A stretch of DNA of 64,000 nucleotides from positions 9,245,001-9,309,000 of the forward strand of contig OU612066.1 of NCBI GenBank assembly GCA_914767715.1. Reading direction: 5' to 3'. Within the stretch, counting starts at the first letter, position 1. Each line of letters begins with the position of its first letter. Origin of the DNA: Membranipora membranacea. Taxonomy: Eukaryota; Bryozoa; Gymnolaemata; Cheilostomatida; Membraniporidae. The position numbers and the translations under genes are program-made. Positions 12,401 through 23,110 of the stretch are shown here, in pieces. The notes below the pieces were generated by a model. The model saw only the letters and a program-made list of their open reading frames with translations. It searched no databases and was not told the DNA's origin.

Positions 12401-14090
12401 ATGGCTCAAATATACACTGAGAGCACAGATATCAGGATCTCCCGTAGGCTGGCTAACTTACCTTTCATCTTATGGACGGTGAGTTGTTTGGACATAAATA
12501 TACATCCGGCTGTATTTCAGCGTTTACTTTTCTTGCAAGTATGAGCACTCCACATTTCATGATGTGTTTTGTTAGATGCAGCTCTCCATTTTGGACAATG
12601 TTGTATCACTGGTAATCCTGGTTTATGATAGAAACTGTCTGACTGATATAATTTTACTCAAATTAGTTTCATTTCTGTCCATATTTTAAGTAATTAGCTA
12701 TTTCAATGATATCCCAAATTCAGTCATGTCCTGGGCGGGTGGCCAAAGTTTTTAATGGAGCTTGGTATTAACTGCATCATGATCTGTTCCATCTGTATTC
12801 TGGTTGTGTGGAAATCTCACTCACAACGGTAATCATCATCAGTTATTTTGATCTTATTATCTTGCAGATTCACCACAGCGTTTTAGTGCTTGCTATGATG
12901 CTACTAGTCTCTATTCTGCTCAACGTGATCTCAGCATGTTTCAGCGGTATGTGACTATATTGTTTTAATTTTTCCATTTTATCTAACTTGGGAAATTTCT
13001 TTTGAGAGGCATATGTAATGGTCTCGCTAGATCATCTGCGTATTGTTACCATCTAGAGGTGTCTTGATCGCTTTTCTCAACATTTCCCAAAGCTGGTTGA
13101 GCGCATGTCCGGTGAAAAAGATGTGTTTCAAGCTCAGAAACATTTTGACTTTAGGTTATATTTCATTATAAGACCATTATATTGATATGTATGTATGTAT
13201 ATATGATATATATACTTATAAATGTTTTCAGAGTTCTCCCATCCGACAAAGAGAGATGACAACTCAATATGTTTTTTATACAGCACATCCGTCTATTCAA
13301 ATCTTAATTCTCTCACTGTAAGGTAGTAACAGAGACTATAGATATATAGATATATCTATAGTCTACGCACTGTGCAGGATTTGCTTGGATTTTTCCTCTC
13401 ATTACTTTTACATTAATCTTACTTCATATAGCCTAGGGTCCAATAATACACATTGTATGACCTTTTGTCAATGTCATGAATGACCGCCCTTATTCAAAAT
13501 GAAAGAAATTCTGGCTGACATTTTCTTCACTACTTGGCAGTGAATATCTCTGCTCATGGGTATTTCCCAAACATGAGGCTACTTTTCCCAGAGTCTGACT
13601 GGAATACTCTCATACCTGGAGCAATATAGTAGGTGGCATAAATAGAAATCAATAGATATTGCAGTTTTAGTGCTCCCCTTGATTAACTTATAACACTCAA
13701 GAGCAGACAACTCCAGCGAAATCCTGCATTGTTCTCAGACTTTTTCCCCTCCGGGGGGCCGTCGGACAGGGGCAAAGTCTGGGGGGCTCAGACTAATATA
13801 TCTATAGTCTCTGGTAGTAACCCAAACTGCAATAGCTGATGGTGATGCTATTTTATGTTTCAGTTCAATCACTCAGTAGAAGCGGAAGTGAAATATTGGA
13901 GGCTGTCAATTATAATGGTTTATTATACTTCATCGTAGCGAATCTCTTGACAGGTGCTGTTAATATATCTATAAATACATTAGGACAAACAGCAGGTTAC
14001 TCATTATCTATATTATTAATGTACCTGTTTGTACTCAATGGCTTGACTTATGTGCTTTACAAAGCCAAAATAAAAACTAAGTTTTGGTAG
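9449..14090 (+). CDS. PIGW: PIGW, GPI-anchor biosynthesis inositol acyltransferase, eight exons
   Basis: The exons are 9449-9627, 9797-9994, 10235-10420, 10991-11159, 11516-11754, 12337-12478, 12868-12946 and 13864-14090. All junctions are in phase and sum to 1419 nt, 472 residues (human about 504). Intron 3 uses a GC donor (AG|GCAAGT at 10421). The N-terminus has the family motif [12 protein letters not shown]. Exon 3 carries [20 protein letters not shown] and [12 protein letters not shown], the most conserved PIGW/GWT1 block. Most other exons encode hydrophobic segments, consistent with about a dozen membrane spans. In the ER, PIGW transfers an acyl chain from acyl-CoA to the inositol of GlcN-PI during GPI-anchor assembly. 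I find no frameshift or stop. The next AATAAA after the stop codon lies within the adjacent MITE at 14349-14354. A closer one overlaps the coding end near 14068. Confidence 0.95.
11780..11872. repeat. Short imperfect hairpin in PIGW intron 5
   Basis: TGTGCCAGGATATCTGGTAG (11780-11799) is repeated inverted at 11853-11872 with two mismatches, and inner bases also pair. It looks like a tiny MITE, but I cannot read a clear target-site duplication. Confidence 0.6.
12112..12206. mobile_element. 95-bp MITE with 9-bp target-site duplication
   Basis: The ends are TAGAACAAG and CTTGTTCTA. Flanks are identical 9-mers GGGTATCAC at 12103-12111 and 12207-12215. It lies in PIGW intron 5. A 9-bp duplication is typical of Mutator-like (MULE) transposons. 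The element at 31545-31641 has related ends. Confidence 0.8.
13331..13812. mobile_element. 482-bp TIR element with 9-bp target-site duplication in PIGW intron 7
   Basis: The terminal inverted repeats are AGAGACTATAGATATAT and its complement ending TCTATAGTCTCT. Flanks are GGTAGTAAC at 13322-13330 and 13813-13821. The right part contains a GC-rich palindrome-like block (13745-13790) unlike the surrounding AT-rich intron. No ORF. The 9-bp duplication again suggests a MULE-type element. Confidence 0.82.
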
Positions 14091-14164
14091 TGTCTACTTT
14101 TGTCTTTTTCCGCCCATTACACCATGCTATCGTATCAATCAACTTTTCTTCAATATATTCTTAA

Positions 14165-14686
14165 AGACTACGGAAGGACCACAGCAATATATAGTCTGGC
14201 AGCTAGTGCTGCAGTAATTATGCATTGTTTTCACATTTAGAAAATTCAGAGCACTTTAGGGTAAAAGTTATGTACAGTGTTAGAAATTGTCCTCCCTTCT
14301 CATCTAAGAGCTATGAGGTATTCATGTAGCCTAGTGCTGTGCCAACCTAATAAACTACTACTTCAAAATACTTAATCACCATTCTTTTCACATAAGTTCA
14401 AAATAATTGTTGTTCCATTGTCAGGAGACATTTTACAACAGTAAATAACTTCATTTATGAGTTTATACAGTTCTCTCAGGTAGATACAAGTGATAGTTTA
14501 TTGGGCTGGTTCAGCACTAGGCTTCACAAATACCTCATGCCTCATATATGAGAAGGGAGGACAATTTCTAACATTATACGTAATTTTTACCCAGGAGTGC
14601 TCTGAATTTTTTAAGTGTGAAAATATTGCGTAACTACTGCAGAACCAGATGCCAGACTATGTTTTGCTGTGGTCCTTCTGAAGTCT
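14165..14686. mobile_element. 522-bp MITE with about 200-bp terminal inverted repeats
   Basis: The left end AGACTACGGAAGGACCACAG is mirrored by the right end at 14667-14686, and similarity continues inward for about 200 bases on each side, so the element can fold back almost entirely. The left flank is TTAA. The right flank is not, while the partial copy at the window start does end in TTAA, so a TTAA-targeting (piggyBac-type) origin is likely but not proved by this copy alone. Confidence 0.85.
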
Positions 14687-16429
14687 CAACGTATGGGATT
14701 TTTCAAATTTACCTATTTATTGTTTAAATAAATCTCTATTCATTATAAACCAGCAAAGGTGCAACAGCAGACTTGTGTTAATATGCAAATCCCCACTAAA
14801 TATTATAAATGATGTTTCCTCATCACAAATGATACGTTTTTCCAGACTGTTCCATTTGCCAGATTTCCAAATGAGAGCAACGTTGGAAATCACAGTGTTC
14901 AGAATGTGTATATGAAGTGTAGAGGGCGCAATAAAAGTCGTAGGTTTAAACCCTATTCAGATCACAACATTTTTATCCCATCCAATCAGAGCCAACACAC
15001 ATTGTCAATATAATAATCACGCTGTTGACAGGATACAGCCTAGTGAATTAGTTTTGAACCAGACTATTGAGTACACGGGATAACACTTTCAGCTGAACTG
15101 AATATTTTCTTTCGAGACTGACCCTTTGTCAGACTGATGTCAATATAACCGAGTGATTGTGAAATACTTGTAGACGTTGTGTCTTGTAATTTCTGGTTAA
15201 GATTGGTCAATCTCAGGACAGGGTGGTAGACATAGACATCTTTTGCTGCCCTTGATAGTGCTCTTTAGGTTAGCAATGTGATGTGATTCGCTTGCTGAGT
15301 CTGTGTTTGCGATGGAAATCGCAACTCAATGAGACCCATGTTTCATATAACCATTACCATCATTCTTGGGAAATTATCCAACAGTGACCCCGGATATGCT
15401 GATGGATAATTATTTTTGGTTATATGATCGCACTAACCGTTTTGATTGGTACATGCTAATGCAACATAATATAATTTAGATGAATTCTTGAACAATCTAC
15501 GTTTAATCATGAGACATGAAATGTAGTAGACTACAAGGTTAGATTTATTGACAGAGCTTTCTTTCTTAACAGCAGATGCAATAGGGTGGTGAAGTTTAGA
15601 ATTGAGCATATGCGAGCTGTTTTCCCAAATCTCTGTCTCATTTGCTTAAATAAGTACTGGCAAGATATTAAAGTGCACACAAAAACAAACTTATCATCGC
15701 TCATTCCTAAAAATGACTTTTTTTAATAAACAATGAACATGAGAAGAAGACAACTTTTTAATCTATGACTGTGACAGTTTGCATACCTTGCATTCCAAGA
15801 ATCTTGGCAACATGATGTTTGAACGCAGCCATCTTACATAAATCATTCGAGCTCCAGGGAGGGAGATAGGTGGAAGGGTTTGAAGCCGAGCTGCTTCAAC
15901 TACAAATGCTGTTTGCTGCTCCAAGTAATCAAGACACACAGAGATGAAGAGAAAGAAGCACACTAAGTAAATCTGAATATCTGACTATAGAATACAGAGA
16001 TACAGAGATACAGATCTCTCAAGTACAGAACACATGGTAAGAGGAATCCCAGAATGATGCTAAAAATAATGTACTCACATGTACCTGCCATCGTGGTCTA
16101 GACCTAGATCTCTAAAAGTAAGACAAAACTATTTGCTAGCATATTGGAAAAAGAAACTTCTCTTCAACTTTTCAGTCCTACAGCGAGGCTTTCTCACTGC
16201 CGAAGACACTCTAGTTTTGCGGTTGGTGTTCTTCACGATGTTTTTGTGAAGAGGATGGTCGTTGCTGACAAGTATGGTTTGCTAGTGGTTTATAGCAATG
16301 CAGTCACCTTTGTGTTGTCTCCAAAGATAAAAAGTTGAAAGTAAAATTTACATTAGATATTGGATGTTACTGTTGTATTAGCTTTTATTCTATTATTATT
16401 GTATCGACTATTTTCAACGAGCCAGGCAC
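14687..16429. other. Intergenic stretch, no gene recognised
   Basis: I see no conserved coding sequence, RNA gene or clear repeat boundary. Short open frames are present but have no recognisable composition or splice context. Confidence 0.4.
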
Positions 16430-17391
16430 CCAGAGTGGACGCGCGCAGGACATGTGGCGTGCATGTGACATGCTGCCTCAAACCCAGTTGCGATCAAAAG
16501 GGAATCGGGTTAATAATACGGCACGGGACAGTCGAGATCGGCCCTTCAAGGCCCAGTGTGGTAACGTAACAAAACGCAGGGACGCTAGCCTCGATCCTGG
16601 GAAGAGTTCTATTTTCCTATGCCGACTCCCTGGAATTTTATTGTCGAGAGATAGGGACGTTGCATCCATAAAGCATCTCGCCTCCCGCGGCAACCGGTGC
16701 ATCAGCGTTGGCTCTTGAAAACCCACAGGAGGCAGTGTGAGTGTAATTTTCACGTCAGCAGGTTTCCGAGGTGAACAGCCTCTGGTCTATAGAACAATGT
16801 AGGTGAAGGGGCAAGTTTGATATGTAACTTCGGAGCAAGGATGTCGGATGCTTCGGGTTGCGGCAAAAAGCGCGCTGGCAGCGCTGGGCGTGCCCTGCGG
16901 GGTGCAATCGCGCGCACATGTGACCGGCCTTGGCTCTAAATTGGCGGCTTTGGTTTCATGGCCGTTGTAGCCTTTGTTTGTCCTTCACGCACGACACAGA
17001 TCTGGCGCTGACACCGGAAAAACATTTGTCCGATTAAAATAAAGCATCGCAGTGGCCGCCAGGCGTTGTTGACGTGATGTGATTTCTGCCCATCGTTTTG
17101 AATGTCAAATTGAAGAAATTTAACCTAGCTGAGGTACATGGTGGGAGTAACTATGATTCTCTCAAGGTAGCCAAATACCGTGTCATCTAATTAGTGATGC
17201 ACATGAATGGATTGACGATGTACCGATTCTCCCTATCTAATATCTAGCAACACCACGGCGAAGGGAACTGGCTTGGCAAACACAGTGGTGAAAGAAGACT
17301 CTGTTGAGCTTGACATTGTGAAGAGACACGAGAGGTGTAGTATAGCGCGGCAACAATTGTAATACTGCTACTGTCATTGCGTCTTTACTTA

Positions 17392-17718
17392 CCCTATAGG
17401 AGTTTAATTTAGCTAGAGTTTAATTTCGCTATCTGGACCTGGTACTAAATTTCACTAGTACTAAATTTCGCTAGTAGGCTTACTAGTGAAAATTAAAAAA
17501 AATGTCCAAGCCGGGATTCGAACCCAGGGCATAAATCTCCATCTGATTGCAAGGCAGACACTTAGTCCGCTAGCTTGTATAGTGTAATTCTGTATAATTG
17601 TACATTGTTTATGAAACTATGGTGAGTGAGTTTAATTTAAGATACACTAAATTTCGCAACCTAGGCAACAGCGCGAAAAGCGAATCCTAAATGCCGCGAA
17701 AACTAAACTCCTATAGGG
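17392..17718. mobile_element. 327-bp Tc1/mariner-type MITE inside the 28S pseudogene
   Basis: The ends are CCCTATAGGAGTTTA and (T)AAACTCCTATAGGG, flanked by TA on both sides (17390-17391 and 17719-17720). Deleting the element plus one TA rejoins TTTACTTA to TTCAGTTA, the expected 28S sequence, so the insertion is directly demonstrated. A TA duplication is the Tc1/mariner signature. Confidence 0.9.
17503..17580 (-). other. tRNA-like (SINE-head-like) segment within the MITE
   Basis: On the minus strand an A-box-like TAGCGGACTAAGTG is followed by a possible anticodon-loop region (CTGCCTTGCAATCAG) and a perfect B-box GGTTCGAATCC, then a T-run. The acceptor stem does not close well and the extra arm is long, so it is not a functional tRNA call. 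It may be a captured tRNA or SINE head. Confidence 0.6.
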
Positions 17719-17992
17719 TATTCAGTTATACAGAAGGCGTGCGTCGCTCGTCGGCGCAAGGCATGCTCGCATTGCGAGTCGCACTTGGCCCCTCGGGGCC
17801 TGCGGAGTTCTGCTCTGAAGACAGTGTCAGGCAGGGAGTTTGAGTGGGGCGGTACATCTGTCAAAATACAACGGAGGTGTCCCAAGGTGAGTTCAGCGAG
17901 GACAATAACCTCGCATAGAGCAAAAGAGCGAAAGCTTGCTTGATTTTGATTCCCAGTACTAATACAGACCAGAAAGCGGGTCACGCAGGCGC

Positions 17993-20054
17993 CTGCCATT
18001 GGAGCATAAAGGGATATATAGGATCTCTTTCTCCAAGATACGTGCCGGGCGTGCAAGCGGCTGGGTTAGGGGCTTGGGAGATTGGGAGTTGAGCTGGACA
18101 CGGAGCGTGAGCGTGAGCAACCTAGGTGAGTGAGCAAGGTAAGTGAGAGGCAAAGTAAGTTGGCGAGGTAATTCACATTTGAGTGCTAAGCTACATATGA
18201 TAAAAAAAAGACCTTATGTATATATTTATTCAATTGTTATAAAATTTATGATTTAGTATTAAATTTGCAGCTTTTGAATTTACTTAATAATATTAAGGGG
18301 GTACTTAATTAAATATTGAGTGTAATTAAGGTCTGCAAAAATGGATCTTATGTATGTTTGGATTGTATGGCAATAAGTACATACATAAGATGGGAAAACT
18401 AAGTAAAAACGGATAATCAAATAAGGACTTACAGCATTATACAGCAAAGACAAATCAACTATTCAATTTACCATCACTATCATAATTTTCTGCTCTTAGG
18501 GACTCAGGGAGGGGGTAATACCTTATAGTACTGTTACCCAGATATCTAGGAGTGTTGGGTTATGTTATGTCGAAGGCCCGCTTAAATTGACTCAAACTCC
18601 TTGGTGAATCCGGGACATGTAATAAGGGGTCTTCATGGCCCTAAGGGCAGTGCGGGATTGCTCTGGCATACCCCAACACAAAAGTTAATGGGTGAAATAA
18701 TTTTAACCTGTAAAAGTACGCATCGGCAACCTTCACTAGCAAGCACCTGCGCCGAATTCTCCCCCAAGCACTGTAACATACATTGTGTGGCACAATACAG
18801 ACAAGCAACACAGAAATATGAAAATAGGATTCATATCAATATTTCGGTTTTCATCAATAAGAAAATCAAAAAACAAAAATTGTTTTTGAACAAAAATTTC
18901 ATATTTCGATTTGTTGTTTTGGAACAAAAAACGGAAAACAAGTTGTTTTTTTATTTTAAGCATATGTGCAAAAAATGAAAAGCAAACGATACTAAGTATA
19001 AGGGGACTTAGTGTCGTTTGATTTTCAAAAACTAAAAACTAAAGGTAGTTGCTGACTCTAAGCTGGGTAACACTTCAGTTTAGGGGGGGTTGCAAGACAT
19101 TGGCGTAATGGTGATAGAGCACAGGCTAAATAATAAAAGGAACAGGAAACTGCTCTGTGGTATTCTATTTTAGCTGAGTTTTAGTACCTGATGGATGAAA
19201 TATTTCACAAGAATCCTGACTGAATACTCATCCAAATTACATTTTGTCTTCTTCCCTATGCAGAAGGTGCAATTTGCTATTAATCAATGAGAAGTTGTTT
19301 GAAACCCTGGTTTCCCTTTAACGTACAATCAGCATCAAACATGCGGCAGCCACCAGGCGGCAGCCCAACAGCATCAGCAATATTCACTACCAAGCACCTG
19401 CGCCGAATGCCTTCCATCCCAAGCACTGTAACATACATTGTGTGGCCCTCAATACAGACAAGCCACGCAGTAGCCCCTTATAGCAGCTGACTTGACTTGA
19501 CAAAATTAGCTCAGCATACCAGACTCAGGCAGACATCCCGGTTTTGGCAGCAGCATCCGGTAGCGGCAAGAAATGCAAACCCCAGTATATCCCCATGAGG
19601 AAAATAACAATTTAGGCTTCATTTGCAATGTTTGAAAATGAAAAACAAAATATGGAATTGGATTTTCGTTTTGTTTTGCAGCATCAAAAATGAAAATCAA
19701 AAATCGATTCATTTTACAATTTTTGTTTTTGTGATTCAAAGTTGAAATATGAAATTAGGATTCATATCAATATTTCGATTTTCATCAATAAGAAAATCAA
19801 AAAACAAAAATTGACTCGATTTCATTTATTGATTTGTTGTTTTGGAACAAAAAAACGAAAAACAAATCGCTTTTTTGGTTTTTAGCATCAGTGATCAAAA
19901 ATGAAAAACAAACGATACTAAGTCCCCTTATAACTAAGTCCCCTTAAAGTGTATGCATAGTTTCTGAGCTGCATTAATATTTTGCCAGAGTGAAATACAG
20001 CCAAGTTCATCGTCTCAAAATTAATATTTGTTCAGTCCGTTATCTGATGGAAAT
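17993..20054. repeat. Repeat-rich intergenic block with internal duplications
   Basis: Two direct duplications are visible. The segment around 'CAAGCACCTGCGCCGAAT' (18742-18810) recurs at 19394-19470. The segment starting 'GGATTCATATCAATATTTCG' (18827-18985) recurs at 19759-19915 and ends in both copies near 'AACGATACTAAGT'. Between them, 19048-19325 is a truncated, inverted relative of the MITE at 25738-26114 (shared 'ATTTAGCC..', 'GAAACTGCT' and terminal '..TTTCCCTTTAA'). The rest is AT-rich with no gene recognised. Confidence 0.65.
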
Positions 20055-20729
20055 TCCTAGTCAGAAAAACACAATCACGCCTCTGTTACAAGTTCAAACT
20101 TTGCATATATAGGTAAGTAAGTGGTCAGATGGGAATACCACACTAGGAATACCCTCATGTTTATAGAGTGTTTCCCTGTGAGGTATATAGAGCACTGTGA
20201 TTGGCTGGAACTGATCCTGAGAATACCATATGTAGTCTAGGCACCCACTGTACATCCCACCTTGTGAATCATCAGACATCTCTGCCATGCTTGTTGTATC
20301 AGGCTCTTTGCCCTGAAATCAACATTTATTTGAAAATCAGTTTTCGATGAAGTGGATATTCAATGCCATGACATACTTTTTACTAACAATATTAAGCTGT
20401 GAATTTTTTTTACTGGTGTATGATATGTGTACATCGTCCAGTTTCTATCTACGTTGTCAGGGGAGAAGAAATCCAACTGGGTTCTTTAGTTTATGTATTT
20501 ACCTACTTTCCTACTTAGCCTACTTGATCGATGGCAAGTATCATGGTGACGATATAAGTTACAATGCACAGTGCAAGTCCGACTCTTCAATATTCATTGC
20601 ATCCGAGATGGCATTGCACAACATGACCTGATCTCCAAGATTAGCAGGTAACCCCCCCCCCCCCCCCCGCACTGTTATGTAAGAAACTGGTGATGCTGGC
20701 TTGACGGTTTTGTCCATGTAACCTCACAC

Positions 20730-22211
20730 CGGGTTCTGGAAAACGCGAAAATACGGAAAATCAGTTTCATCGCGGAAAGTCGTTTTCCGCGTTTTCGAAA
20801 ATGTGGAAAATCGTTTTTCACCTTGAATTTGTTGATGATGCTACAAAAAACTACTGGAAAGACATTGAGACATCACCACTGTATCATATGAGTGCTTTTG
20901 GTAAAAATCAAGTGATAAAAATAATTTTTTTGGAAAATGCGGAAAATATTTTTTTCCTCAAAAATTGATCTCAAAGCGTAGAAAATGAACTGTAACCCGT
21001 TAAAATATCATCCCCATCTTTTACAGCCTGAATTTCAGGTTTTTCTTTTTTGGAAAACGCGGAAACTCGTTTTCCGCGTTATCGAAAATGCGGAAAATCG
21101 TTTTTCACCTTGAATTTCATGATGATGCTAAAAATAACTACTGGAAAGACATTGAGACATCACCACTGTATCATATGAGTGTTTTTGGTAAAAATCAATT
21201 GAGGAAATAAAAATTCGAAGCCCAAATCCAAATCCAAAACTCAAAGATCTAAAATAATCTCATCAATCAAATTATAAAAGTTAAGTATTATCAGCAAAAA
21301 TAAGTAAAACATCATGAACTTAAAGTTCAAGACTAATGTTTTAAATGGATGGGGATGATATCTTAATGGGTTACAGTTCATTTTCTATGCGTTGAGATTA
21401 ATTTTTGAGGAAAAAAATATTTTCCATATTTTCCAAAAAAAAATTGTTTTTCAATTGATTTTGACCAAAAACACTCATATGATACAGTAGTGATGTCTCA
21501 ATGTCCTTCCAGTAGTTTTTTAGCATCATCATGAAATTCAAGGTGAAAAACGATTTTCCGCATTTTCGAAAACGCGGAAAACGATTTTCCGCGTTTTCCA
21601 AAACTAAAAAACCTGAAATTTAGGCCTTTAAAAGATGGGGATGATATCTTAATGGGTTACAGTTCATTTTCTATGCTTTGAGATCAATTTTTGAGGAAAA
21701 AAATATTTTCCGTATTTTCCAAAAAAAAAATTTTTTTCAATTGATTTTGACCAAAAACACTCATATGATACAGTAGTGATGTCTCAATGTCTTTCCATTA
21801 GTTTTTTTTTAGCATAATCATGAAATTCAAGGTGAAAAACGATTTTCCGCATTTTTGAAAACGCGGAAAACGATTTTCCGCGTTTTCCAAAAAAGAAAAA
21901 CCTGAAATTCAGGCCGTTAAAAGATGGGGATGATATCTTAATGGGTTACAGTTCATTTTCTATGCACTGAGATCAATTTTTGAGGAAAAAAATATTTTCC
22001 GCATTTTCCAAAAAAATTATTTTTATCACTTGATTTTTACCAAAAACACTCATAAGATACAGTGGTGATGTCTCAATGTCTTTCCATTAGTTTTTTTTAG
22101 CATCATCAACAAATTCAAGGTGAAAAACGATTTTCCGCATTTTCGAAAACGCGGAAAACGATTTTCCGCGATGAAACTGATTTTCCGCCTTTCCGCGTTT
22201 TCCAGAACCCG
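20730..22211. mobile_element. 1.48-kb fold-back TIR element built of CGGAAAA/TTTTCCG palindromes, 9-bp TSD
   Basis: The ends are CGGGTTCTGGAAAACGCG and CGCGTTTTCCAGAACCCG. Flanks are ACCTCACAC at 20721-20729 and 22212-22220, a perfect 9-bp duplication. The interior holds repeated units of about 230-290 bases, each with a palindromic block around TTTTCCGCGTTTTCGAAAA and a spacer containing 'ACATTGAGACATCAC'. Two units lie in one orientation on the left and three in the other on the right, around a unique centre near 21215-21345. No transposase. The 9-bp duplication and long inverted ends suggest a non-autonomous MULE. Confidence 0.88.
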
Positions 22212-23063
22212 ACCTCACACTACAAAACTTCACCCTAGTATCACAGGGAATTTTTTATCTAGATATTTTAATTACATGAATAGATAGTACAAATTTTTCA
22301 TTTTTCCCTCCACTAATTACGCTGTTTATTTTACTAGAGACACCATAATCTACATGTCATATATCTAGGAAACTTTTATATATACTCTATCATCGTACTG
22401 CATAATTTGTGTTGCCGCTCTACATTATTTATGAGATATCAACAATAATCCTAAATTAAATGCCCACCTTCACTAGACATGTTAACCTATCAACTAATCA
22501 TCATCTTATGGTTTATCATTTTCAGACTTATGCAGCAAAGGTACCAAGTAACCACAACTTCTACGAGATGCAGCTTAAACGATTGAACCCTGATGCAGCA
22601 TGAAATCATCCCTATCAATGTTAAATATTATCTCAAGGTCACAAAGATTTTAATGAAAACTAATCAAAATGCCCTATTAACAACATCCTCTCCCCCAACT
22701 TTGACCTAAAAAATCGGCTGATGCACCAAGTTGTACGATATTGTGTTCATCATCCAGGTTCTATTTACGAGGTTAGGGAGAAAAAATCCAACTGTGTTTT
22801 AGTTTATGTATTAACCATGTTCTTTATTATATCCCACTTTGTATTCAGACGATATAGATCTTTCAGGAAATAAAGACGCTCCCCAAAACTGTCTGCTTAC
22901 TTTAGCTTATTTCCTAAACAACTCACTGGCCTTGAACTTCCAGCGCATTTATATTATTCTGTCCCCTCTCACACTGATACCATGATTCATCAAATCCCGT
23001 CATAAAAATCCGTCACTCAGATTAAAATTATTCAAATCATAAAAGAAGGCAGAGTGAGATTAG

Positions 23064-23110
23064 TAGGATCAGTAGGATCAGCAGGATCAGCAGGATCAAC
23101 AGGATCAGCT
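23064..23110. repeat. Short tandem repeat, 9-bp unit AGGATCAGC
   Basis: About five imperfect copies of (A/T)AGGATCAGC. It lies in the last intron of EEP copy 1. Confidence 0.75.

Larger units (their letters stand above)
16430..17992 (+). pseudogene. 28S rRNA pseudogene (3' half of the large-subunit rRNA), split by a MITE
   Basis: Several universally conserved blocks of eukaryotic 28S rRNA occur in the right order. Examples are GGGAATCGGGTTAAT near 16500, GGTGAACAGCCTCTGG near 16770, AACAATGTAGGTGAAGGG near 16793, AAAATAAAGCATCGCAG near 17036, GATGTGATTTCTGCCCA near 17077, GGGAGTAACTATGATTCTC near 17142, GGTAGCCAAATACC near 17166, and GAAGGGAACTGGCTTGGCA near 17260. Further on are GACTCTGTTGAGCTTGAC near 17295, GGGGCGGTACATCTGTCAA near 17847 and GAATACAGACC-like text near 17960. 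Substitutions at invariant positions, small indels and the 327-bp insertion at 17392-17718 mark it as dead. It is a lone GC-rich island in AT-rich DNA with no 18S, 5.8S or spacer alongside. The left and right limits are approximate. Confidence 0.92.

Noticed and set aside
16335-16753. Overlapping open frames on both strands
   Set aside because: They lie mainly in the 28S rRNA pseudogene. The conserved signal is at RNA level and the frames have no protein-like features.
17503-17580. Functional tRNA gene
   Set aside because: The B-box is perfect, but the acceptor stem does not pair and the sequence is embedded in a MITE.
17703-18153. Minus-strand frames of 64 and 117 codons
   Set aside because: They mostly overlap the 3' part of the 28S pseudogene in antisense; spurious.
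18601-18978. 125-codon frame
   Set aside because: It consists of repeated intergenic sequence that recurs at 19.4-19.9 kb. The Lys/Phe-rich end is translated A/T-rich DNA.
20730-22211. CRISPR-like array
   Set aside because: The repeats are palindromic units in mirror orientation within a transposon with target duplication, in a eukaryotic genome.
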